Shown here: positions 28,326-34,840 of the stretch, one piece after another
Numbering within the stretch: the stretch's first letter is position 1
Layout: each line of letters starts with the position of its first letter
Source: Micromonospora sp. Llam0
GTDB taxonomy: Bacteria > Actinomycetota > Actinomycetes > Mycobacteriales > Micromonosporaceae
Assembly (NCBI RefSeq): GCF_003751085.1
Contig: NZ_RJJY01000002.1
Coordinates: forward strand, 2,480,001-2,544,000
Length of the DNA: 64,000 bases
Direction: 5' to 3'
Position numbers and translations under genes: made by a program
Notes under the pieces: generated by a model
What the model saw: only the letters and a program-made list of their open reading frames with translations
What the model was told of the DNA's origin: nothing
Databases searched by the model: none

Positions 28326-29161
28326 GGTGTCTCCCTATCCCGGAGGTCCTTGATCATCTCGGCCGATGCTGCGGGTGACAGGGCAGATGCCCGTAGGTCG
28401 TCGAAGACCCTGGCGCATCTCTGCACATCCTCACCTTCAGCGTAGAGGTCTCCGGTCAGCCCTTCGATGTAGACCACCCCTGGCCCCTCGTCGAAGCTGA
28501 GGATGTGGAAGCTCGACAACATCGAGGCGTATGCACCCTCCCCGAACGGGATGACCTGAATGATCACGTTCCACCGGTCCTGGGCTTCGAGCAGCGCTGT
28601 CAGCTGGTTGGTCATTACCTCCGGTCCGCCGATCCGGCGGTGCAGCACTGCCTCGTCGATGACCGCGACCAGGCGAAGCTTCTCCTCGGTGAGTAGCTTC
28701 TGTCGCTCCACGCGGACCGCGACCCGTTCCTCTACGGCCTGCGGCGTGGGCTGCTCAACGGCGGCGGCGGCGATCGCACGGGTGTAGTCGACGGTCTGCA
28801 GCAGGCCAGGCACCACGAGCGTCTCGAAGTTCTGGATCGTCGTCGCGGCGGACTCCAGTCCGATGTACTGCCGGTACGAGTTCGGCAGGTCTCCGTACTT
28901 CGCCCACCAGCCGCGTTGCTTGCCGCTCCGCGCCATCGACAGCAGGGTCTCGCGCAGCTCGGCGTCGGCGACGCCGTACAGGTCCAGTAGGGCGTTCAGC
29001 GCCGGACCCTTCAGCCCTACCCTGCCCTGCTCGATGCGGCGCAGGGTGCTTGCCGAGACTTCGATGGTGTCAGCTGCCTTCTCGGTGGTCACGTTGGCTT
29101 CCTCGCGTGCTCGGCGGAGCTGCACGCCGAGCTGGAACCGCACGAAGGTCGGGCTCGTCAT
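28322..29161 (-). CDS. XRE-family regulator with DUF5753 domain (WhiJ-like)
   Basis: The protein has 279 residues. An N-terminal XRE helix-turn-helix (about 10-65, with TIEVSASTLRRIEQG) is followed by the DUF5753 domain common in actinomycete regulators (YIGLESAATTIQNFETLVVPGLLQT and later RIGGPEVMTNQL). The frame is open up to 29278, but the ATG at 29161 begins right before the HTH as in relatives. It forms an operon with the DUF397 gene and is divergent from a set of small genes starting at 29302, which it may control. Confidence 0.9.
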   Translation of the reverse strand: MTSPTFVRFQLGVQLRRAREEANVTTEKAADTIEVSASTLRRIEQGRVGLKGPALNALLDLYGVADAELRETLLSMARSGKQRGWWAKYGDLPNSYRQYIGLESAATTIQNFETLVVPGLLQTVDYTRAIAAAAVEQPTPQAVEERVAVRVERQKLLTEEKLRLVAVIDEAVLHRRIGGPEVMTNQLTALLEAQDRWNVIIQVIPFGEGAYASMLSSFHILSFDEGPGVVYIEGLTGDLYAEGEDVQRCARVFDDLRASALSPAASAEMIKDLRDRETP

Positions 29162-29301
29162 GCCCACATTCTGCTCCTGACGCCTCGTTCTCGGCCATCC
29201 ATATTTCGTCAATCCTAGATGGCTGCCAATCCTTGACTCCACAAAAGTGCGCGCGCAAACTGGACGCACGAGCCACACCGCGCAGATGCGAGGGAGCGGG
29301 C

Positions 29302-29355
29302 ATGTCTCAACACGTCCCTGTCAACCGGGGGCACTGGCCGAAGGAAGCCCAGTGA
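29302..29355 (+). CDS. Possible 17-residue leader ORF
   Basis: GGGAGCGGGC precedes an ATG at 29302 that opens 17 codons (MSQHVPVNRGHWPKEAQ). The stop overlaps the GTG of the next gene by 4 nt, so it could serve as a coupling leader. A TTGACT at 29233 followed by CAAACT is a possible promoter. The coding status is uncertain because the frame is so short. Confidence 0.35.
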   Translation: MSQHVPVNRGHWPKEAQ

Positions 29356-29570
29356 GCACGCACACTCCGGATCGTCCCCACTGGATGTGTGCGAAGTGCG
29401 GACTTCCATGGCCGTGCGACGCGCGCCGTCAGGAGCTACTCGCCGAGTACACCGGTGCACGGGTGTCGCTGTCGGTCTACATGGCCACGTGCCTGATAGA
29501 CGCCATGACCGACCTGCCGCTGCACAGGTCCGGGTACCTGTACTGGCGGTTCATTGGGTGGTGGCGCTGA
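29352..29570 (+). CDS. Small CxxC protein of unknown function
   Basis: The protein has 72 residues and begins with a GTG that overlaps the upstream 17-codon frame. The motif WMCAKCGLPWPCDARRQELL has three cysteines (CxxC plus one) and could bind zinc. Similar short proteins are common beside XRE/DUF397 genes in Micromonosporaceae and are sometimes misnamed flavin reductases; I do not support that name. The C-terminus is rich in Tyr and Trp. The function is unknown. Confidence 0.55.
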   Translation: MSTHTPDRPHWMCAKCGLPWPCDARRQELLAEYTGARVSLSVYMATCLIDAMTDLPLHRSGYLYWRFIGWWR

Positions 29571-29601
29571 TGCTGTGTCGATGCCACAGGAGGGGATGTC
29601 G

Positions 29602-29739
29602 ATGATGGAAGTGGGAGCGTTGTTCAGCGCGGCGCTGCTCGGCTTCTGTGCCGGGTTGTGGTCGTTCAAGGTCAAGTCTAGGTGGTGCCCGGACTGCGGG
29701 CGTACGACCTACCCGATAGCGGATCGGCGTGACGGGTAA
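29602..29739 (+). CDS. Small membrane protein with CxxC motif
   Basis: The protein has 45 residues: one hydrophobic helix (GALFSAALLGFCAGLW) followed by RWCPDCG, a possible zinc knuckle. AGGAGGGG at 29588-29595 favours the second ATG of an ATGATG pair at 29602, although ATGs at 29581 and 29596 are in frame. The stop overlaps the next gene. It belongs to the small-gene set divergent from the XRE regulator. The function is unknown. Confidence 0.5.
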   Translation: MMEVGALFSAALLGFCAGLWSFKVKSRWCPDCGRTTYPIADRRDG

Positions 29740-29989
29740 CCGACTACTCGCCACACCGGAGCCGAAACCCGGCGACGTCCTGATCATCGGCCGGGAAGCC
29801 AGCGTCCAGTTCGCCGATGACCGCGCCATCCGACTCCGGGTCATCGCCGTCGACTGCAAGTGGACCTACGACGGGTGGATCTGGCTAACCGGATACGTCA
29901 TTGACCGTTACGGCAACGCAGCCGAACGGCGAGAGATCTTCGTCCAGCGCCACGGACTCTACCGACTGCCCCGGCGCACAGAAACCTGA
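29729..29989 (+). CDS. Small hypothetical protein
   Basis: The protein has 86 residues and starts at a GTG inside the end of the previous small gene. Composition is balanced with beta-rich segments (VLIIGREASVQFADD, GWIWLTGYVIDRYGNAAERR) and codon use looks coding. No family is recognised. It is the third member of the divergent small-gene set and probably co-transcribed with its neighbours. Confidence 0.5.
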   Translation: MTGNRLLATPEPKPGDVLIIGREASVQFADDRAIRLRVIAVDCKWTYDGWIWLTGYVIDRYGNAAERREIFVQRHGLYRLPRRTET

Positions 29990-30017
29990 CCATCGACCAA
30001 TTGATCAAGGGAGAGAA

Positions 30018-30281
30018 ATGATCACCGAGATGCTACGTGACTGGTGGCTACGCTGGCTCGACTGGCGCTCCGGCCGGTCCACGGCGTCCCAGCGGCTGCA
30101 CCACCTGCGCCGCGAGTTGCGGCGACAACGGCAGACGACACCGGTCCGCCACCACAGACTCGACGGCAACCGGGGACACCACTGGTCCACGCAGGCCACC
30201 GAACTCGTCCCGACCCTGCGCCCGTTGATGACATACGGCCAGCAACTCGGCTACCGGGTCGTCCTGCACGGCTCACCCTGA
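30018..30281 (+). CDS. Small basic hypothetical protein
   Basis: The protein has 87 residues with AAGGGAGAG before the ATG. The N-terminus is amphipathic (MITEMLRDWWLRWLDWRSG) and the middle is very Arg/His-rich, so nucleic-acid or membrane contact is possible. No family is recognised. It closes the small-gene set, and the IS element begins 30 bp after its stop. Confidence 0.45.
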   Translation: MITEMLRDWWLRWLDWRSGRSTASQRLHHLRRELRRQRQTTPVRHHRLDGNRGHHWSTQATELVPTLRPLMTYGQQLGYRVVLHGSP

Positions 30282-30310
30282 CCGACGCACGCCCCGACAC
30301 CCACCAAGCC

Positions 30311-31973
30311 GCAATGCCACGTAGCCTAGGTTGATCTTGATGGTGGCTGGACCCGATGGATGTGGATGGTCGGTGGACGCTGGTGGCGGATGCTGGCCGG
30401 TTCGTGGGGTTTCTTGACCCGGTACTGGTTGTGGCGGGCGCGTTTGACCGCGCGGGGGCAGGTGCGTTCGCGTCGGGTGGGGATCAGGAGAGCGGCGATC
30501 CGGGCGAGGTGGGTCGGTAGCTGGTCAGCCCAGTCCTGAGGGGGGAATGTCCGCCGTGCCGGTGGCGGTGCGGCGGATCAGGCGCAGGGCTCTGGTGAAG
30601 GAGATCCTGTCCGGATCGAGGTCGGCGGCGGCGGACGCTTTCGCTGTCAGCGCGCTGATCGCGTGGTGGACGATCAGGTAGGCCCAGATCTCCTGATGGG
30701 CCAGGTCCGGCAGACGGGACCGCAGCACCCGTCCGGGACCACGGAGGTGGGTTTTGAGCTGGTCGTTGGCGGTTTCCTCCTCCCACCGCTCGTGGTAGCC
30801 GCCAGCTAGTTCGTCGGCGTGGGCGTCGGCGGGGTCGACGATGGTGGTGATCAGGGCGATCAACTCGCCGGTGCCGTCGCCGACGCGGTCGGGAATGTCG
30901 TACTCGACCACCCGGGCGAGGTGGACGACCGGCAGGCCCCGGTCGTCGAACGCGTCGGGAACGCTGTTGATGTCGGTCAGGTCAGCTCCGGCGCGGGCGG
31001 CCGCGAGCAGTCGTTCCCGTCGACCGCCACGGACGGTCGGTTTGATCAGGACGGTGAGATAGGTGCCGTCGGACAGGATCTTGACCACGGGCAGGTCGAG
31101 CTGGGTCGGGGCCCGCCACAGCAGCGCGGCGCCGGTCGCGGCGGCGGTGTCCCACGCCTGCCAGGAGTAGAACCCCCGGTCGGCGGTGAGTAGTTCGTCG
31201 GACCGTAGCCGTGGGTACAGCCGCTGCGCGAGGGTCTTCTCCCCTTCCGGGTAGGCGCCGATCTCGGCGGCGACGAAGGCGTGGGTGCCGCACTCCGCGA
31301 GGGCCACGACCCGGGCCTTCGGAAACGCGGAACGGTTCCCCCCTGACCCGGCGTAGCCGAACTCGGCCGCGTTGGCCGTGCTGTCGGGCACATCGACGGT
31401 GAACCCGTCGATCGCCAGCAGCCGCCACCGGCGTAGGAACGACCCCCGCGCGGTCCCCAACGCGCCCGCCGGCGCTGTCGGGCCCGCCTCGCCCGCGACC
31501 GGCCCGCACGTGCGCTCGAACAGCTCGGCGAACACCCGGCGGCCCAACCGTTTCCGCGCCTGGCTGATGGCACTCGAGGTCGGCACGCTCCACGCCGCGT
31601 CCCAGCACCCGAACCGGTCCAACGACCCGGTGACCCTGGTCGCGACCTCGGTGTAGTCATCGTCGGGGAACAACGCCAACCCCAACGTCAGGTAGGTGCT
31701 CACGTGCGCCGGCAGTTTCCCGTCCGACCGCTGCTCCCGCACCCCGCACACCTCGATCGCGGCGTCGACCTCCTCCCGCGACACCTGCGAGATCAGCACC
31801 CCGAGCGTCACCTGATCCGGCCGTACCACTGGACGGTCCACCACATCCACCGACATGACCCGTGATCAAAACAGTCAGCCGAGCCGTGGTCGTCCCGCCA
31901 CGCCGCACCGCCCAGGAGTCCACATCAAACCCGCAGGTCAAACCCAAGATCAACTTAGGCTACGTGGCATTGC
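30311..31973. mobile_element. Complete IS4-family insertion sequence with target duplication
   Basis: The element of about 1.66 kb has terminal inverted repeats of 29 bp (30311-30339 and 31945-31973) with one mismatch, beginning GCAATGCCACGTAGCC. The direct repeat ACCAAGCC lies immediately outside both ends (30303-30310 and 31974-31981); with one end base ambiguous the duplication is CACCAAGCC, 9 bp, in the range known for IS4-type elements. One intact transposase gene fills it. The left 185 bp (30340-30524) between terminal repeat and transposase stop hold no gene. Intact ends, duplication and gene suggest a fairly recent insertion. Confidence 0.92.
30525..31856 (-). CDS. IS4-family DDE transposase
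   Basis: The protein has 443 residues. The catalytic acids are visible: the first Asp in LLAIDGFTVDVPD, the second in LTADRGFYS, and the Glu in the signature Y-(2)-R-(3)-E-(6)-K read as YHERWEEETANDQLK. That signature defines IS4-type transposases. An N-terminal DUF4372-like helical region precedes it (about 10-100). The frame is intact, so the enzyme is probably active. It starts at an ATG about 90 bp inside the right terminal repeat. Confidence 0.95.
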   Translation of the reverse strand: MSVDVVDRPVVRPDQVTLGVLISQVSREEVDAAIEVCGVREQRSDGKLPAHVSTYLTLGLALFPDDDYTEVATRVTGSLDRFGCWDAAWSVPTSSAISQARKRLGRRVFAELFERTCGPVAGEAGPTAPAGALGTARGSFLRRWRLLAIDGFTVDVPDSTANAAEFGYAGSGGNRSAFPKARVVALAECGTHAFVAAEIGAYPEGEKTLAQRLYPRLRSDELLTADRGFYSWQAWDTAAATGAALLWRAPTQLDLPVVKILSDGTYLTVLIKPTVRGGRRERLLAAARAGADLTDINSVPDAFDDRGLPVVHLARVVEYDIPDRVGDGTGELIALITTIVDPADAHADELAGGYHERWEEETANDQLKTHLRGPGRVLRSRLPDLAHQEIWAYLIVHHAISALTAKASAAADLDPDRISFTRALRLIRRTATGTADIPPSGLG

Positions 31974-32018
31974 ACCAAGCCGGGGTCACACGCCCGCCCG
32001 GCCGGGATCACCAAGATC

Positions 32019-32071
32019 AGTTGAAGGTGAGATACCTTTCAACCGGCGGGAAAGGTATCTCACCTTCAACT
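32019..32071. repeat. Perfect 22-bp inverted repeat with 9-nt loop
   Basis: Arms at 32019-32040 and 32050-32071 are exact reverse complements, with the loop AACCGGCGG. Outside the arms GGATCACC and GGTGATCC (near 32006 and 32081) extend the symmetry imperfectly. There is no T-run and no nearby gene end that needs a terminator. It lies 46 bp from the IS element and beside the truncated gene copy, so a small mobile element, a recombination product or a processed RNA hairpin are all possible. Confidence 0.75.
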
Positions 32072-32117
32072 CGTGGCGCCGGTGATCCGCGAAGCCGGGG
32101 AAGAGCGGGTCTGTATC

Positions 32118-32252
32118 GTCGGCGTAGGCGACGAGCAGACCGATCGCCAGCACCACGGCGTAGCGCCAGGGTGGACTGGTCGTCAGGACGCCGGCGGCAT
32201 GGACGACGGCGCACCGGCCTGCGGCGGTCAGGAGAACCGGTCGGCGACGCAC
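32118..32252 (-). pseudogene. Truncated duplicate of the membrane protein gene at 27111-28013
   Basis: From a GTG at 32252 about 44 codons read as a close copy of the N-terminus of the 300-residue membrane protein (VLLTAAGRCAVVHAAGVLTT against VLLTAAGGCAVIHAAGVLTA), and upstream DNA is also similar. After about 32120 the similarity stops abruptly and the frame runs into the hairpin region. It has lost about 85% of the gene and cannot make a functional product. Confidence 0.75.
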
Positions 32253-32368
32253 CGGGCAACTCGGTGGTCCCCGGGCCCGCGTTGCGACGTCGAATCTGGC
32301 CCGACCCCGGTCGACCTCGTCCGTCGGCGGTCTCCGACCGTGGGTGACCGGGTCGACCTCTGTGGATA

Positions 32369-32418
32369 TTGACAGAAGTTTGTCAATTAGTAAACTTTCC
32401 TATCTGAGAGCGCTCTCA
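32369..32418 (+). promoter_or_regulatory. Promoter and CebR-like LacI operator of the secreted protease
   Basis: TTGACA (32369-32374) and TAAACT (32391-32396), 16 bp apart, form a good promoter. The perfect 14-bp palindrome TGAGAGCGCTCTCA (32405-32418) covers the likely start site. It differs at two symmetric positions from the CebR/CelR operator TGGGAGCGCTCCCA of actinomycete cellulose genes. An additional inverted repeat, ATTGACA...TGTCAAT (32368-32387), overlaps the -35. Confidence 0.65.
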
Positions 32419-32453
32419 CGACTTGCTCACATCGACCTCTCGGAGGTATGCAG

Positions 32454-34040
32454 ATGAACCGCAAGCTGGGTGCGCTGCTGGGCCTGACCCTGAGCGCCAG
32501 CCTGCTCGCCGTACCGCCACCGGCCGCCGCCGCGCCGACCGTCGGCATCCCCGGCCCCGCCACGACCGCGCCGGCCACCACCGCCGAGATCGCCGATCCG
32601 GCCGACTCCGCCGCAGCCGCCGACGTGGCCGCGCTGCCCGCCGGCCAGCTCGCCGCACTGCGCCGGGATCTCGACCTCACCCCGGACCAGCTGGCCACCC
32701 GGCTCGCCGTCGAGGCGGCCGCCGTACCGATCGAACACCGCCTGCGTACCGAACTGGCCGACGCGTACGCCGGCACCTGGGTCGCCGACGACGGCCGTAC
32801 CGTCGTCGTCGGGGTGACCGATCCGGCGCAGGCCGCCCGGGTCCGCGCGGTCGGGGCCGAACCCCGGACCGTCACCCGCAGCCTCGCCGAGCTGGACCGG
32901 CTCGCAGCCGGACTCGACCGGCGGGCCGCCAGCGCCGACGCCGCCGTGCACTCCTGGTACGTCGACCCGGTCACCAACACCGTGACCATCGAGGCCGCCG
33001 ACGTCGCGGCGGCCACCGGCTTCGCCCGCGCCGCCGGGCTGCCCACCACCGCCACCTCGGTGGTACGCAGCGACGACGCCTACCGCCCGGTGTACGACAT
33101 CCGGGGCGGTGACCAGTACGTGATCAACAACAGCGTGCTCTGCTCGGTCGGCTTCGCCGTCGCCGGCGGGTTCGTCACCGCCGGCCACTGCGGCGGCGTC
33201 GGTGCCTCCACCGCCGGCAGCGGGGTCGCGCAGGGCACCTTCCGGGGGTCGTCGTTCCCCGGTGACGACCTGGCCTGGGTGCAGACCAACGCCAACTGGG
33301 TGCCCCGGCCGTGGGTGAACAACTACGGCGGCGGCACGGTCAACGTCACCGGCTCCCGGGAGGCAGCGGTCGGTGCCGCCGTCTGCCGGTCCGGCCGGAC
33401 CACCGGCTGGCGGTGCGGCACGATCACCGCCAAGAACGTCACCGTCAACTACTCGGGCCAGCTCGTCTACGGACTGGTCTCCAGCAGCGCCTGCGCGCAG
33501 CCCGGTGACTCCGGCGGCTCGTTCCTCGCCGGCACCCAGGCGCAGGGCGTCACCTCCGGCGCCGGTGGCACCTGCAGCTCCGGTGGCACCACCGTCTACC
33601 AGCCGGTCAACGAGATCCTGTCCCGCTACGGGCTGTCGCTGACCACCACCGGCGGCGGCTCGACCAGCCGGATCATCGGGCTCGCCGACAAGTGCATCGA
33701 CGTGCCGAACTCCAACGGAGTCGACGGCCAGCACCTGCAGCTGTACCGGTGCAACGGCACCAACGCGCAGAACTGGACCTTCCCCGGCGACGGCACCATC
33801 CGGGCGCTGGGCCTGTGCATGGACGTCGCCTGGGGCTCGACCGCCAACGGTGCCGTGGTGCAGCTCGCGAACTGCAGCGGCAACCCGGCCCAGCAGTGGG
33901 TGCTCTCCGGCGCCGGTGACCTGGTCAACCCGCAGGCCAACAAGTGCGTCGACGTGGTCGACTGGAACACCGCCGACGGTGCCCGGCTGATCATCTACGA
34001 GTGCCACGGCGGCGCCAACCAGAAGTGGCGGCGCGGCTGA
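32454..34040 (+). CDS. Secreted S1-family serine protease with C-terminal ricin B lectin domain
   Basis: The protein has 528 residues. CGGAGG sits 7 nt before the ATG at 32454; the ATG at 32448 is too close. A signal peptide (to about 28) is followed by a pro-region of the alpha-lytic protease type (about 60-210), then the chymotrypsin-like domain with catalytic His (TAGHC), Asp (GDDLAW) and Ser (QPGDSGGS), and a ricin-type beta-trefoil of about 125 residues at the end. It is a self-processing extracellular endopeptidase held to a polysaccharide by the lectin. Its promoter carries a cellulose-type LacI operator, suggesting it is made on plant debris. Confidence 0.92.
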   Translation: MNRKLGALLGLTLSASLLAVPPPAAAAPTVGIPGPATTAPATTAEIADPADSAAAADVAALPAGQLAALRRDLDLTPDQLATRLAVEAAAVPIEHRLRTELADAYAGTWVADDGRTVVVGVTDPAQAARVRAVGAEPRTVTRSLAELDRLAAGLDRRAASADAAVHSWYVDPVTNTVTIEAADVAAATGFARAAGLPTTATSVVRSDDAYRPVYDIRGGDQYVINNSVLCSVGFAVAGGFVTAGHCGGVGASTAGSGVAQGTFRGSSFPGDDLAWVQTNANWVPRPWVNNYGGGTVNVTGSREAAVGAAVCRSGRTTGWRCGTITAKNVTVNYSGQLVYGLVSSSACAQPGDSGGSFLAGTQAQGVTSGAGGTCSSGGTTVYQPVNEILSRYGLSLTTTGGGSTSRIIGLADKCIDVPNSNGVDGQHLQLYRCNGTNAQNWTFPGDGTIRALGLCMDVAWGSTANGAVVQLANCSGNPAQQWVLSGAGDLVNPQANKCVDVVDWNTADGARLIIYECHGGANQKWRRG

Positions 34041-34287
34041 CCGGCCCTTCCTCGGCCGGCGTCCCGACAGGGTTCCTGGTCACGGCGATCCCGCGCCCGG
34101 TTCCTGGCAGTCCACCGCGCCGGAACCGGGCGCGTGCTTGTCCGCCCCGAGGCGGTCGGACGGCTGCGGCGGCCTATGTTGGCAGGTGGGTGCGGTGTGC
34201 ACTCGCGGCGGCCGACCATGGACACGTCGCCTACCTGCACGACGGCCGGCCGGTGTGCGAGCACCGGGCGGGAGAGAGGATCGAGAC

Positions 34288-34776
34288 GTGGGGATCTACG
34301 ACATTCCGCTCACCACCCTGGCCGGGCAGCCCGGCTCGCTGGGGGACTACGCCGGCAAGGCACTGTTGGTGGTCAACGTGGCGTCGAAGTGCGGGCTGAC
34401 CCCGCAGTACGGCGGCCTGGAGCAGCTGCACGAGCGGTACGCCGACCGGGGCTTCTCGGTGGTCGGCTTCCCGTGCAACCAGTTCGGTGGTCAGGAGCCG
34501 GGCAGCGCCGAGGAGATCCAGGAGTTCTGCTCGGCGACGTACGGGGTGACGTTCCCGATGTTCGCCAAGATCGAGGTCAACGGGCCCGGCCGGCACCCCG
34601 TCTACGCCGAGCTGACCGAAACCGCCGACGTCGACGGCACGGCCGGTGACATCCAGTGGAACTTCGAGAAGTTCCTGATCGCGCCGGACGGCCGGGTGGT
34701 CGGCCGGTTCCGGCCCCGGGTCGAGCCGACCGACGACGCGGTGGTCGCCGCGATCGAGGCACAACTGCCCGGCTAG
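34288..34776 (+). CDS. Glutathione peroxidase-family thiol peroxidase
   Basis: The protein has 162 residues. The peroxidatic Cys is C35 in NVASKCGLTPQYG, with the Gln of FPCNQFGGQEPG and Trp of WNFEKFL completing the site. Selenocysteine is not used. Actinomycetes lack glutathione, so thioredoxin or mycothiol systems are the likely reductants (inference). The start is a GTG with GAGAGAGGA 8 nt upstream; upstream in-frame sequence is not coding-like. It stands alone and converges on the lectin-bearing gene, with a strong hairpin between. Confidence 0.92.
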   Translation: MGIYDIPLTTLAGQPGSLGDYAGKALLVVNVASKCGLTPQYGGLEQLHERYADRGFSVVGFPCNQFGGQEPGSAEEIQEFCSATYGVTFPMFAKIEVNGPGRHPVYAELTETADVDGTAGDIQWNFEKFLIAPDGRVVGRFRPRVEPTDDAVVAAIEAQLPG

Positions 34777-34805
34777 GGACTGACCTGGCACCGCCGTGCG
34801 GTCGC

Positions 34806-34830
34806 GGCCGGCCCCGGGCTGGGGCCGGCC
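34806..34830. terminator. Bidirectional hairpin terminator between convergent genes
   Basis: A perfect 10-bp stem (34806-34815 with 34821-34830) closes the loop GGGCT, between the stops of the peroxidase gene and the convergent lectin-protein gene. No T-run is present. Confidence 0.6.
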
Positions 34831-34840
34831 GGCCGTACGG

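Noticed and set aside
34041..34287. Frames upstream of the glutathione peroxidase start
   Set aside because: They are Arg/Gly-rich with no ribosome site, and the family start fits the GTG at 34288.
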